Positions 1-10,524 of a stretch of 25,427 nt of DNA are shown here, piece after piece. The stretch's first letter is position 1. Every line of letters starts with the position of its first letter. The position numbers and the translations under genes are program-made. Origin of the DNA: Schoenoplectus triqueter (Eukaryota; Streptophyta; Magnoliopsida; Poales; Cyperaceae); assembly GCA_964058805.1 (NCBI GenBank), contig CAXKVV010000250.1:1-25427 (forward strand). The letters run 5' to 3'. Below the pieces are notes generated by a model. That model saw only the letters and a program-made list of their open reading frames with translations, had not been told where the DNA came from and searched no databases.

Positions 1-45
1 AATAAATAAAAACAAAAATAGATTCAATCCAATTAATATACTAAC

Positions 46-333
<288 letters not shown>

Positions 334-451
334 CTTGTCAATTTATATAAACCATCATAGTTTAGGGAGAGCTGTCCAGATAATGAGGAAATTTATGAAA
401 GAAGAAAATAATGAAATAAATCACGAAAATGAACAAAAATTAGATTAAAAC
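334..451 (-). other. Intron-like spacer joining AUG6 and ADH fragments
   Basis: These 118 bases begin with GTTTTAAT at the end of the AUG6-like fragment and end with TTGACAAG just before the ADH exon fragment, so the spacer has intron borders and T-rich plant-intron composition. It may be a hybrid of the 5' part of one gene's intron and the 3' part of another's. Inferred from the borders only. Confidence 0.45.
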
Positions 452-628
452 CTTGGCTGATTGGATGGGGCCACGAAGTACAGAGAGGAGGAAGTAAAGC
501 AGCTGCTCACAAAACTTAGAGTTTGAGTGCTTGAATAAACCGACTTTGGGGCTTGCCCCTCCTCTCACACCACCATTGGAGGCCATCTCAAGCACAATTG
601 GATCCAACCCTAGAAGGACGACAATCTT
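452..628 (-). pseudogene. AUG6 (augmin/HAUS6-like) N-terminal fragment
   Basis: An open 59-codon stretch on the minus strand contains [17 protein letters not shown], then [11 protein letters not shown], then [19 protein letters not shown], and stops exactly at a GT dinucleotide (450-451). From memory this resembles the N-terminal part of plant augmin subunit 6, a microtubule-nucleation factor of the HAUS complex, whose N-terminus carries an LLLGLDP motif and a LYFILSSLRGP-type motif. An in-frame TAA lies two codons upstream (632-634) and nothing else of AUG6 follows. Instead an ADH exon lies 118 bp downstream in the same orientation. If spliced across that spacer the joined frame meets a stop after a few codons, so a chimeric protein is unlikely. 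Translation could start at the ATG at 584-586, but the product would be about 50 aa. I treat it as a captured or duplicated gene fragment. The AUG6 identification is from memory. Confidence 0.6.
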
Positions 629-1210
629 GCTTTAAAGAACTGATAAGTGCCTAAACCTTCTCCTCTGAAGTCCTACTAAGCGGTATCAATTGATCTAAGT
701 TGTAACGATAAAACAATTTGGGAAACCGAAAAGAAAGAAGAAAAGTGGATGTGAGTTGCGACGATTCTTACTCAGTGAGTTGTCATATTGTGAAACCAGT
801 CGATCGATCTCAACGAGTTGTGAAGGATTTGATGATCGGTCTCGTCTTACTCATACCTCAGTCAATTGTTCTCATTCGAGCGAAACCAGTCGATCGATCT
901 CATTTTACTCAAGAGCGTAAAGAGGGAGAGAGACGACGGAGAAAAAAAGAAGAATGAGGTAGGGTTCAGTTATGGTCGGATCGAAAGAATATTTGTATCT
1001 TGGTGTATGACGTACTTAATGAACCAATATTACAATCTAGTTTACAGCCGTATCAAATAGACCCCGACTGAATCCTCTCCGCACATTATCAAAGAGCAAA
1101 TCACCAAGCAAAAAAACATAGGCGGACCGTTCCAAATCATAGACCCTATGAATCCGACGGCTATCAGCTCTAAATCGCTGAGAGCTCAGTATTTCTCCCC
1201 CCTTTCATGG
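629..1210. other. Leader/promoter-like DNA upstream of the chimeric pseudogene
   Basis: No convincing gene. The stretch is less AT-rich than what follows from 1211. Read on the minus strand it has a CT-rich tract (rc of about 905-960), as in a plant 5' leader, and could be the promoter/leader side of the captured fragment. It holds an exact 21-bp direct repeat (792-812 and 882-902) whose core is CAGTCGATCGATCTCA, set in a looser 90-bp duplication. A short hairpin with CTCCCC/GGGGAG arms lies near 1195-1214. Confidence 0.4.
792..902. repeat. 21-bp direct repeat, 90-bp period
   Basis: An identical 21-bp string beginning GAAACCAGTCGATCGATC occurs at 792-812 and at 882-902. Flanking similarity (a GTTGT/ATTGTT-type stretch before each copy) suggests a diverged 90-bp tandem duplication. 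Confidence 0.8.
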
Positions 1211-2196
1211 GGAGGTTATAAGATTTTAAATATATTTAATAAATTTTCACTTTAAAGAAATAATAGACACAATATTTTTAAATGCTAAGTAATAATGATA
1301 AATTTAATAATAATTATTGTAATAATAAATAATATAATTAATTACAAAATAATTTATAGATGATCATATAAAAATTGAATTAATTTAAGAGTTAAGTTTC
1401 ACCTTAAGCATATTATACACATTATTTTAAATGAGCATAGAGAAACTATTTTATATGAATATTTGAATTCATGAAGATGAAAAGATTAAAACAAAATCAA
1501 TTGTAGGAACAAGTGATGATATGATATGCTTAAAAAAATTGGAATCTTAACTCTTTTATATATTATAAATTAAAGAGAAAGAGAATGCGCACTAAAAATG
1601 AAATTGATGCTTGATATCTTGTTATTGTGAGTGAAAAAAATCAAAAAGCACACTCATGATTGTACCACCCCGACCCCTTCTAGAATTATATGACAGTGCC
1701 ACCCAATTCGCTGTTTAATTTCTCAATGCTTTTTAGCTTGGTTTTTGCTACAGCCTGTATAATGAATTGGAATTGACCAATTACCTTTTACTTAATTTAT
1801 ATGTGCAATTTGTCCAGTTCGTACATTACCAATATTGTTAATTTTACTCATTCAAATCACATTTAAATGTCTGTTACAATCATAAGTCCAAAATAAATTG
1901 TTAAATTTAATTAATTTTATACTTTATTTCTATCGGATATTAAGAAAGTAGGTAAAATACTAACTATTTAGAAGTTTGGGTTCATTATTAATATCACATA
2001 ATTTATTGGCGTTAGTCCAACAAAGTAACTTTAGTCAATAAGTTTTTTTCAGTTTTAATTTTCATAGATTTTTACTTTTCTGGGCTTCTTTTAATAATAA
2101 GTTCGCATTTTATGCTTACCTTTTCAATTAAAAAAAAAAATGAAAAGCATTCGATTAAACAAGAATAGACAATAATTTTTTTTTGGGGGGGGGGGG
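1211..2196. other. AT-rich intergenic DNA, no gene seen
   Basis: Very AT-rich with no ORF of note. The part around 1280-1420 loosely resembles 10160-10270 (AATGCTAA, TAATGATAAAT, a TACA/ACAAAATAATTTAT motif in the same order), perhaps two old copies of one repeat. It ends in a run of 12 G (2185-2196). Confidence 0.4.
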
Positions 2197-2206
2197 TAAT
2201 GACTTG

Positions 2207-3412
2207 AGTCCCAAAACTTTTAGGTTTTGACAAAATTCCTTGCAATTTGTGATAAATTACCTTCCTACTGTTAATTTGCTATCTAGTTCTTAATTTTAAA
2301 CAATGAAATGTCAAAGTATCCTTGTACGCCTCTATTATATTATTTAAAATAATTGTGTTCTATGATTTTTTTTTATTTACAGAAAGTCTTTAACTATTTT
2401 AAAAATTATAGAAGTTAATAAAATAACCATAAGACAAAAGATGTTTTCTATATTATTTTCATTTTATTTTATATGCTTTATTTTTCTTCATAAAAATATT
2501 GAGGACGGTTCCAACGCCATAGGTTTTGGATGCCACAAGATGCCACCAATTCACTATTTATTTCATATTTCAAATTTTAAAACTCAAATTTCAAATCCAA
2601 ACTATTAATCTAGTTAATTTCTAAGGTAGATATATGCTCCTAAAATTTCACAATTGTTGGAGTTTATTTGATATACTAGTTAATTATGATTAATTATTTT
2701 TTATGCATTCATTTTATTCTCATGTGATATAGTATCAAATGAATTCCAAAAATTATAAAATTTTAGGATAATACATCTACCATAAAAATTAAGAAGATCA
2801 ATAATTTAGATTTTAAATTTGAGTTTTAAAATTTAAAATATGAATTAAAAAGTGAGTTTGTGACATCTTGTGGCATTGGAACCCTCCTCTAAATATAATT
2901 ACAAAATGATAAATTTTCTATAAAAAATACTACTTTGAAGGATTTTGGTGTTACAATCTATTTAGCTAGTAATTAATGCAACAAATTTGGTTGCATTGGA
3001 TGGTTGCACTAAAAATATATATTTAAAATGTCAAGTATAAAATTAAAAAATTCAATTTCAGTGTTATATACTTTTTATTAAAAAAATAAAATATGTAAAA
3101 TCAAAATTATGAAATGTCAAATTTTTTTATAAAGAAAACAATATATAAGTTCAAAATAAAAATGAAATGACAAATTTATTTTGTATTATCAACATTTAAT
3201 TATGTTTCTATGGTTTTGAAATAATTAATAATTTTCTGAGAATTATTTTTCATATAATTTAATTGTTTTAGATAATATTATACGCATAGAATGATATTTT
3301 GATCATTTCGTACTCTAAAATAGAATGTTAGATTTTAAAAAAATAACACTTAGAGGGTAATTTGCCATAAATTATATAATTTAGGAGGTGATTTGTCGAA
3401 ATTAAAATTTCA
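2207..3412. mobile_element. Degenerate inverted-repeat element, host of a nested MITE
   Basis: The left end (from about 2207: TTTTAGGTTTTGACAAAATT, then GATAAATTACCTTCC) pairs with the reverse complement of the right end (from about 3412: TTTTAATTTCGACAAATCAC, then GGCAAATTACCCTC). The inverted similarity runs for about 110 bp with gaps. The motif style, GACAAATTACCCCCT-like, is common in plant non-autonomous DNA transposons. No coding capacity. A younger hairpin MITE at 2501-2889 lies inside it. Exact ends and target duplication could not be fixed. Confidence 0.5.
2501..2889. mobile_element. Hairpin (foldback) MITE with about 170-bp arms
   Basis: The first arm begins GAGGACGGTTCCAACGCCA and the reverse complement of the other end begins GAGGAGGGTTCCAATGCCA. 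Both continue through CACAAGATG, CATATTT(C/T)AAATTTTAAAAC, GGTAGAT and CTAAAATTT to the centre, so nearly the whole 389 bp can fold back on itself. One arm carries an extra stretch after the terminal motif. It has no coding capacity. A target-site duplication is not clear because the flanks are A/T runs, so the superfamily (Mutator-like is possible) is undecided. Confidence 0.75.
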
Positions 3413-4110
3413 GCAACCAACTCGTAAAATCCAAAAAAGTTTGGAGCTCCCAAGACGTTATCCCCAAGTATGTATTGAAAGTACTGTTTGAGAACTTATT
3501 AAATTGTTGAATTTTTTGTGATGATAATGGGGCTATTGCGCAAGGAAAAATAAAACAAAGGTCATGTAAAAAGTACAAAAATGTTCTACCGAAATATAAT
3601 CTTAGGGGTGAGAGGCAAATATTTGTGGAGTACATTAGGCAGTAATATACAACTGACCTGCTGATAAAGATTCTTTCTCTAAGTCAAGCATACAATCAAA
3701 TCTCATTTATGAGAAGTAGATATATATAAAAGTGCAATAACTATTTTTTAACAATTATAATCAATGCACATTACAGCCTACCATACTATGTTTTTCTTCT
3801 TCTTCCTTTTTTTTTGATATAAGGGTACCAATTAATCCCGATAATTATTGTTTTTCACATTTCACCTAACATGCATACTTATTAGAGCACTCATATATAT
3901 GACTGATGCATACATTATAGGCCGCCGTTCATAAATGCGTTACATATAAGAACTAATGCCAAGCTATTATTTATAGTTCAAGACCTCAGGCCGAGCAAAC
4001 TATATATAGTTTCAGGAGGAGCTCCAAGAAAATTTTAATTCCCAAGCAGCTCCAAGCAAGTTTGTAGTCCAACTGTATGTTCATCTGGAAACAAAAAACA
4101 TGATTAAATC
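3413..4110. other. Intergenic DNA downstream of the CLE gene
   Basis: No gene seen. It contains short imperfect repeats (AGCTCCAAG twice near 4020-4060) and probably the 3' untranslated region of the minus-strand CLE gene just below 4111. Confidence 0.4.
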
Positions 4111-4332
4111 TTAATTGTTCATCATGTGATGTTGCGGGTCGGGCCCACCGGGACTCAATCGTGCAGATATAACAGAATGCATTGCAGCCTCTTCTCCTTG
4201 CCTCTTGGTTCTTCCCTCGGTTCGTGGCTGGCTTCCGCCTAAAGTCCGTGCCTCAGAGCTCGAGATAATTGATATTATTAAGATGGAGAATATGCAAAAA
4301 CATACTAATCTGTGAAAGCTAAACCTCAACAT
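4111..4332 (-). CDS. CLE-family secreted signalling peptide precursor (CLE2-type)
   Basis: A 73-aa single-exon precursor. Residues 1-28 form a hydrophobic signal peptide (LVCFCIFSILIISIISSSEA) with likely cleavage before RTLGG. A short basic/acidic variable region follows, then the CLE motif RLSPGGPDPQHH at residues 58-69 (bases 4126-4161) and a 4-residue tail MMNN. As I recall it, the dodecapeptide is that of Arabidopsis CLE2 and differs by one residue from other CLE1-7 members. In that family the mature 12-13-mer, often hydroxylated at the prolines of positions 4 and 7, is secreted and perceived by CLV1/BAM-type leucine-rich-repeat receptor kinases; CLE1-7 members act mainly in root, nutrient and symbiosis-related signalling. 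Length and absence of introns fit the family. A TATA-like box lies about 98 bp upstream. A second CLE gene lies at 20711-20959. Confidence 0.9.
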   Translation of the reverse strand: MLRFSFHRLVCFCIFSILIISIISSSEARTLGGSQPRTEGRTKRQGEEAAMHSVISARLSPGGPDPQHHMMNN

Positions 4333-4429
4333 TCTCTCCTTGAATTGTTGTAGTACAATATTTCAATTTCAAGAATGCTAGACAGTACTCTGTATGTTTC
4401 TCATAAAAGGCAAGGTCTCAGTCTTATGC

Positions 4430-4437
4430 TATATATA
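4430..4437 (-). promoter_or_regulatory. TATA box of the minus-strand CLE gene
   Basis: TATATATA read on the minus strand, 98 bp before the CLE start codon. It is well placed for a transcription start near 4400 and a short leader. Confidence 0.5.
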
Positions 4438-5102
4438 CAAGTACCTTGGCTTCTGTAGAAGATTAATTAATTATCAAAGCCTTCTGGCAATTATTTGTTT
4501 GAATTTAGCATGTAACAGATATGTAGATACAACTTTTTATATCTATCACTTCACTAATTAAACAACCTATTGGCATACTGAAGTAGCAAATAGTTGATGC
4601 TATCTATGTCTTTTGACATTTTTATAACTAATCTCTTGTAACTGTCACTGTAGTACGTCTAATCAGGTACCAGATCAGTGCGCCTTTGCAGTTGTACTAC
4701 TAGAATTTCTAGTTTGTTCGGCGCCATAATTTTTTTTTTTGTTGCAAATGATTCAACTAACTCCAGTTGGGGTTCAATTCTACGGAATATTCTTGTCCCC
4801 ATAATATTATTCTTATTTTATTTATGGCATTCAATTGGAGCCCTGGAGGTAAACAATACTTCAGTTGCATTCATCCTGCATAATGAATAAATTTGATAGA
4901 AACGTATTGGGTTAACCCTGTTTCATCCCAATGCATTCTGCCTTTGTTTCTTCTATTGATGATCTTTCAAAGTAAAATATCAAATTTAGTTTCCTCATTT
5001 TAGTTTTTTTTCTATTGATAAGGTGATTATTTATTTTAGTTGATCATTCTCTTCCAACAACATATAACATATGCGAATTGAAAAGTGAAACTAAAAAAAA
5101 AG
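4438..5102. other. CLE upstream region, no other gene seen
   Basis: Presumed distal promoter of the minus-strand CLE gene. A 70-codon open frame at 4678-4890 has no recognisable domain and looks like chance. Confidence 0.4.
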
Positions 5103-5499
5103 TAGGGGTGTCAATGGGTCGGGTCATATTATTTTATTATTTTTCTTGACCCGACTCGATTAAATTCGGATCAAAAAATCTTGACCCATACCCGACCCGA
5201 TCGGGTCACGGGTCGACCCAACCCGATCCGTGTAAAATAATTAATTATTTTTATATATTTTTAAACAATTAAATATTAATTAATTTATAATTAATCTTAA
5301 TTAGTGTATAATTAAGTTTTAATTAGTACTAAATCATAAAATTACTTCAAAAACATAATTAATTGGGTCGGGTCGGGTATGACCCAAACCCGACTCGATC
5401 CGATTCAGATTAAAAAATCAAACTTATACCCGACCCATTTATCTTCGAGACATGTCGGGTCGAGTCGGGTTTGGATCAGATCAATAATTGACACCCCAA
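5103..5499. mobile_element. hAT-like MITE rich in GGGTCGGGT repeats
   Basis: It starts TAGGGGTGTCAAT and ends ATTGACACCCCAA, giving terminal inverted repeats with an 11-bp identical core (GGGGTGTCAAT). The flanks AAAAAAAG (5095-5102) and ACAAAAAG (5500-5507) fit an 8-bp target duplication with one mismatch, though the flanks are A-rich. Inside both ends, many copies of CGGGTC/GACCCG in both orientations could pair into a large hairpin around an AT-rich centre. No transposase: a non-autonomous element. Confidence 0.7.
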
Positions 5500-5507
5500 A
5501 CAAAAAG

Positions 5508-6507
5508 GAAGTAGAAATTCAAAAAACATTTGTTTGGTCTCCTTGCCAATGAACTTGATAAAGAGGACAAAGAGATGAAAATAATGAAGAACAATTTTGT
5601 CATTTTCTAATTTAAGTGAAAATGCTAAAACAATAATATATTTTAAATATTTAGCTTTAGTGTTCAAATTCAGTAAATATATATAAATCAAGAAGTTTTC
5701 ATGGTTATGTCCTAGCTAATTTCCTCTTGATTCAAATCAAATTCATATACAATCTAATCATGTACTCATTTCAAAATTCTTGAGGAATTGACGAGACATT
5801 TTGTGCAAATTTCTTGTTTCGGATGGTTTTGTTGTTAGTTTGCGGCGAATTACGTTCACATGTCTATTATACAGTACAATAATATTAAGCTACTAAATTA
5901 GATATATTCTTATACGTATGTTTAGCCAAAAATTACAAAATGAATGTCACTGTCAAAGTGTCAAATTTTCTCTTACAAAATTGAATCGCACCCTGCATGG
6001 AAGTTGATGCATGAGCTTCTGATGCGTTTCAAAATTATGGGTGCGGAAGGAGTAAGTTGCCGAAAGGATGAGCATTCAAGTGAAAGGGATTGAAGGGAGT
6101 CGAGGGAAAGAACAAGGATGCACCATAAGAGCTCGTCAGGAGATCCTCGTTCATGCCAATGAAGGTGTGAAGATGGAGGCGGAGGAGAGGGGAGGGAGTA
6201 TAGCACCTTGCATAGCGCCAAGAGCGCCCAATTAATGTGATATATATTGTTTCCAGATGCTGTACAAATCCAACCTGCACCTAATTTAAGATGAGCATTA
6301 CGTTACATTTATTCAATGTGCATAATAACTGTCTAATGGAATCATAATGGTATTCAAATTGAAAACATAATGACTTACTTGTATGACATATGAACGTATC
6401 ATGATTGGTAACTGGTACTGAGCTTACCTCAGTAATTATTATTGAAAAGAATGAACGTATCATGATTTAATACTCAAAAGTGGGATAATAAAGAATACAT
6501 ATTCGTT
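5508..6507. other. Region downstream of the PPR gene
   Basis: AT-rich except for a more GC-balanced stretch at about 5990-6240 that has open frames on the minus strand (for example 6035-6280) but no recognised motif. It could be part of the PPR 3' untranslated region or an old gene fragment. No firm gene is supported. Confidence 0.4.
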
Positions 6508-9498
6508 CTAGTTTACATACTTCCTTTCTCTATTCAATTTCCATTTTTCTCGAAGAACAGACATTGCCAAATCATGTTTTCCCTCTTTATTCAGACCATA
6601 ATAAATTGTTTTAAAATTTACTGCACTTGGAATAATTCCCATATCTAACATTTCATGAATAAGCAACAAAGCCTCCTCTGACCTCCCGGCATTGCACAGA
6701 GAGCACATAAACATGGAATAAGTTTCAAAATCCGGTAAAGGTCCCTTCAATTTCATCTTATAAAATATATCCCAAGCCTCTTTAACCATTCTATTTTTCA
6801 TGAAACCACGAATCAGTGCTGAAAATGTGACAACTGTCAGCTCGCATCCATCCTCTTGCATTTTCTTAAAGATCTCCAGAGCTTTCCCTGAATCTCTCTC
6901 CCTAAAGAAATGCACCATCAAGGAAGTGTACACATATGTGGTACATGGTATTCCCACACTTTTCATTTCTTCCACCTTTTTTAATGCCTCCTCAGCACGA
7001 CCACCCCTCAAGAAAGAGTGAATCACACTCCCATACATATATCGATCTACGGTACACCCGATTTGTTCAATTTTTTGCAACAATGCCAGAGCCTCATCGG
7101 TTTTCCCTGCTCGACACATGGCCTTAACAAGTATGGAGTATGCAACTTGCATTTCGAACCCCAATTTACAAAGGGATACAACACAATGTCTCGCACCCTC
7201 TATTTTGCCAACCTCACATAAAGAGGTGAAGTATGTACCAACTGTTTCCTTGTCAGGCAGATATCCAGCATGTAACATTTCTTGAAAGATCTGCACCGCT
7301 TCATCTACTTTTCGACCTTTCTTCCCACAAAGAAACAATATCAAATATTTGTAAGTGAAAGCATCAGGTCGGTACCCCTCTTTCTTCATCTCTCCAAATG
7401 CTCTCAAGGCCATTTTGGTCAAACCAGCTTGACCGTACTGAGATATCATAATGGTCCAAGTGTTAGACATGATAAGGCATCCATTTCTCCTCATTTCATG
7501 ATAAAGGTACCTCATGTGCTCAAAATCCTTTGCACCGCCGGCTATTTTGAGAGCCATGTTATATGCACACGTGTCATGCTTATAGTTAGGTCTTTTACCA
7601 ACCCATGAGAAGAATCGCAAAGCCACTCCACCACGCATCATGCATTTTCGAAGGATAATATCAACCATCTCAGGTGTATAAAGGACATTTTCTCCCTCCA
7701 GTTTGTTTTGTATCTCTCTCCATTCTCTTGTGGAATAAAGAATGTTACAAAGTCTTTTGACATCTTCATCATCAAAGCTCCTCTTTTCAACCATTGTATC
7801 ACTTGAAAGAACAATATTAACTTGTGCTGAATTACTTTTCAATGAAATATTAACCTGTTCAGATCCTTCACTACCAATCTTAAACATTCTCCTCAAATTC
7901 TCGGCCTTTGGAACCAATTCCAAGTTGCCTGTTTTGTTGAGACAGCCAATAACTAAGTTGAAATCCCCCTCAGATGGGTTTATACCCAAATCTACCATCT
8001 CTTCTAGTACCTTTAACGCCTCTTGAGGAAATGAACCCCTGCATATAGCCTTAATGAATACATTATAAGCCTTCCAACTGAGTCTAAGGCCTTTCTCTCT
8101 CATCCCTTTTAATGCATCCCAAGCCTCAGAAATTTTACCAAGGCTGATATAACCAGCAACTAAAGCCATAATCGCAACCGTGTCAGGCTGTATGCCATGC
8201 TCGAGCATCTCATCAAAGAGCTTGAAAGCATCTTGATGCTTATTGCCCCTAAAGAGATGTTGCATGACTTGAGTATAAGAGGAGATCACTGGTACCAGCC
8301 CGGCTTCTCTCATGGTTGCAAAGACCCCTATTGCTTTCTTGATGTCTCCTTTTCTCAAATACCCATCAATTAAAAAGCCATAACTCTTATCACTGGCAGA
8401 TGAATTCATCTTCAAGGAATTTATTATTTCCAATGCTTCTTCCATCATTCCTTCTCTGCACAATCCTTTTAAAAGAATCTCATACACCTCAGTAGTAGCC
8501 ATATTTTTCTTTGTCATTTCATCAAACATCCCTCGGGCATCTTTAACCTTCCCTTTAGTACAATAAGCTTTCAACACACAAACATCAGCTTCATTTTCTG
8601 AGAAATCCATAGCATTAGTCATATCGTCTCTGACAGCTTGAACATATTCTTTGTTATCCAGTCCAACTAAACAAGTTAAAAGCATTTGAAATAATCTCAA
8701 ATTTAGAGTCATGTTCTTGGATAACATCTCTTTGTAAAATTCTATGGCTAATTCAGGCTTTTCTGCATTGCACAAGGCACAAAGAATTTCCTTATATACT
8801 AGGTAATCAGGATCACAACCTAATTTCTTCATAGATTGGAATGTGCGTAGAGCTTTCCCAACCTGGCCTGATTTCCCATAATGCGAAATTAGTATGGTCC
8901 ATGTTTTTATGTCTTTCTCACAACCATCATTTTCCATTTCTTCTAACAACCTCTCCATCAGATCAATCTGTTTTGCGTCTCCAGCAATGTACAACATTGT
9001 GTTGTAGGTCTCAGTTGAGTGACAGAACCCCGGCCTTGACATGACCCAATTGAAGAACCTTAGGGCCAAATGACACACCCTAAAACACCGTTTAAGAACC
9101 ATGGCCACAATTTCTTGACTGCACGGTAAATCCAATTCATCCAATCTTTCTTCCATCGCCAACCCCAGTTGATCAGACCTAACAATCTCTGTTATCCTCT
9201 GTACAATGGGGCTAACATCTTGTTCCTGAAGACAGTTCTTATCAACGGTTTCTCTCGTTGGAGCATTTTGACAAACAGTTGGTGAGCGCAAGTCTTGTGG
9301 GTCTTTGGAATTGGCAATGGTATGTTGATTGGTAAAGGAAATATGGACATCTTGAGGAAATATAACAGCTGAGATGCTTTCGTACAAAGAGGTGGAGATA
9401 GGTTGGTTGCAATTGCATGATTTGGTTTGTGATGATTTGCTCCGGAGGTGGAAGAGGGAAGAACGACAAGTAGAAACGAGTTTGTTCATGTTTCTCAT
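6508..9498 (-). CDS. P-class pentatricopeptide-repeat protein, mitochondrial type (At5g06400-like)
   Basis: A single uninterrupted 996-codon frame, as usual for plant PPR genes. The first about 30 residues are rich in Arg, Ser and Lys and poor in acids (MRNMNKLVST...), consistent with a mitochondrial transit peptide. About 20 PPR motifs of 35 residues follow in two blocks: residues about 160-515 and about 640-975. Clear units include TYNTMLYIAGDAKQIDLMER, TWTILISHYGKSGQVGKALR, YVYTSLMVHFFRERDSGKAL and TFSALIRGFMKNRMVKEAWD. There is no E, E+ or DYW tail, so it belongs to the P class, which bind organelle RNA base-by-base and act in stabilisation, splicing or translation rather than C-to-U editing. 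The remembered sequence of Arabidopsis At5g06400 resembles it along its length. The start was chosen as the first Met of the frame, directly before the transit-like region. Confidence 0.93.
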   Translation of the reverse strand: MRNMNKLVSTCRSSLFHLRSKSSQTKSCNCNQPISTSLYESISAVIFPQDVHISFTNQHTIANSKDPQDLRSPTVCQNAPTRETVDKNCLQEQDVSPIVQRITEIVRSDQLGLAMEERLDELDLPCSQEIVAMVLKRCFRVCHLALRFFNWVMSRPGFCHSTETYNTMLYIAGDAKQIDLMERLLEEMENDGCEKDIKTWTILISHYGKSGQVGKALRTFQSMKKLGCDPDYLVYKEILCALCNAEKPELAIEFYKEMLSKNMTLNLRLFQMLLTCLVGLDNKEYVQAVRDDMTNAMDFSENEADVCVLKAYCTKGKVKDARGMFDEMTKKNMATTEVYEILLKGLCREGMMEEALEIINSLKMNSSASDKSYGFLIDGYLRKGDIKKAIGVFATMREAGLVPVISSYTQVMQHLFRGNKHQDAFKLFDEMLEHGIQPDTVAIMALVAGYISLGKISEAWDALKGMREKGLRLSWKAYNVFIKAICRGSFPQEALKVLEEMVDLGINPSEGDFNLVIGCLNKTGNLELVPKAENLRRMFKIGSEGSEQVNISLKSNSAQVNIVLSSDTMVEKRSFDDEDVKRLCNILYSTREWREIQNKLEGENVLYTPEMVDIILRKCMMRGGVALRFFSWVGKRPNYKHDTCAYNMALKIAGGAKDFEHMRYLYHEMRRNGCLIMSNTWTIMISQYGQAGLTKMALRAFGEMKKEGYRPDAFTYKYLILFLCGKKGRKVDEAVQIFQEMLHAGYLPDKETVGTYFTSLCEVGKIEGARHCVVSLCKLGFEMQVAYSILVKAMCRAGKTDEALALLQKIEQIGCTVDRYMYGSVIHSFLRGGRAEEALKKVEEMKSVGIPCTTYVYTSLMVHFFRERDSGKALEIFKKMQEDGCELTVVTFSALIRGFMKNRMVKEAWDIFYKMKLKGPLPDFETYSMFMCSLCNAGRSEEALLLIHEMLDMGIIPSAVNFKTIYYGLNKEGKHDLAMSVLREKWKLNRERKYVN

Positions 9499-9960
9499 TT
9501 CTCACTTGTTAGAACAGTGGCCGAGCTTGAAATGGAAGCGCTACCAATTTGTTACCTAAAAATTCCATCACATTTCCTAAACCACACTGTCAATTCCAGT
9601 TGGGAGTGTGATAATTGGTATGAGAGCCAAAAGGTCACAGCTGGGCTCAAATTCTGACTACAAGAAACCAAGACTTGGGTGTACCTTCGTACCGATTCGT
9701 ACCAGCACCATCGCCGGTTGTCCTTTGATAATATTGGAACTGCACTGAGCCTCACCGCCCCTGTTGCTGTTGCTTTCGCCACGCAGCACAGTCACAATCC
9801 TCGCCTCTCCTCTTCCGGTTCATCGTCGGGATTCCTGAAGATTTTTCTCGATCTGATTTCTATCTCTGCTCAGTCGGATGAATTCGCGCGGCTCCGTTAA
9901 GGTTTCAAGCGAATCCGATGCACGTCTCAGACAAAAAATCAATCACTTTAAAATGAAAAA
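9499..9960 (-). other. 5' leader and proximal promoter of the PPR gene
   Basis: Less AT-rich than the DNA beyond 9960 and without a recognised gene on either strand. A 76-codon minus-strand frame (9552-9782) lacks known motifs and is better read as leader, possibly an upstream ORF. Transcription probably begins near 9850-9900 and runs leftward. Confidence 0.4.
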
Positions 9961-10524
9961 GTTGAACTCTCTTGTTGTCCGTTTAGAGAAATATCCTTGT
10001 GAGTAGTGATAAAAAATATATATATTTCAATCATTTATAAAATATTAGTCTTACAAGTTTCTACTTAAATTAAAATTTATGATTATAACATATATTTAAA
10101 ATGATTTTTTTTATAAAATAATTTTTATTAGGAAATTTTTGAACAAAATATATATTATTTTTAAAATGCTAAAATATATTTAATGATAAATATTATAATT
10201 GGCTACATAATAATTTATTAAAAAGAATTAAGTTATATTAATTTGATATTTAAATTATATTTTAGAGGTTTCATATCATCTCTTTAAATAAATTAAAAGA
10301 AAAATAATATGAATCATTTAATTACGATAAATTAAGAGAGAGAAATAAAATTAATCATGAAAATTATGGATGATATGACATAGCTAAAAAGATTAGAAAG
10401 GTAACCCTCTTATTGACATATTGATTATATGCTAATTTCATTATTAAAAGAGATCAATGACATTATTGACATATTGAGAACTTTTATAACAGTTTTTAAG
10501 AAAAAAAATATTATTAAAATAGAA
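9961..10524. other. AT-rich intergenic DNA
   Basis: No gene. Loosely similar in part to 1280-1420. The 15-mer TTATTGACATATTGA occurs twice, near 10412 and 10463. Confidence 0.4.

Noticed and set aside
4678..4890. 70-codon plus-strand frame with hydrophobic segments
   Set aside because: AT-rich chance frame with no family resemblance and no CLE-like motif at its C-terminus.
5973..6280. Minus-strand frames of 81-82 codons downstream of the PPR gene
   Set aside because: No recognised motif; overlapping frames in one stretch suggest composition rather than coding. Kept only as a possible 3' untranslated or decayed segment.
6800..9044. Several plus-strand open frames opposite the PPR gene
   Set aside because: Antisense shadows of a long coding region; no motifs or promoters.
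9552..9782. 76-codon minus-strand frame upstream of the PPR start
   Set aside because: Different frame, no transit-peptide or PPR features; better read as 5' leader or an upstream ORF.
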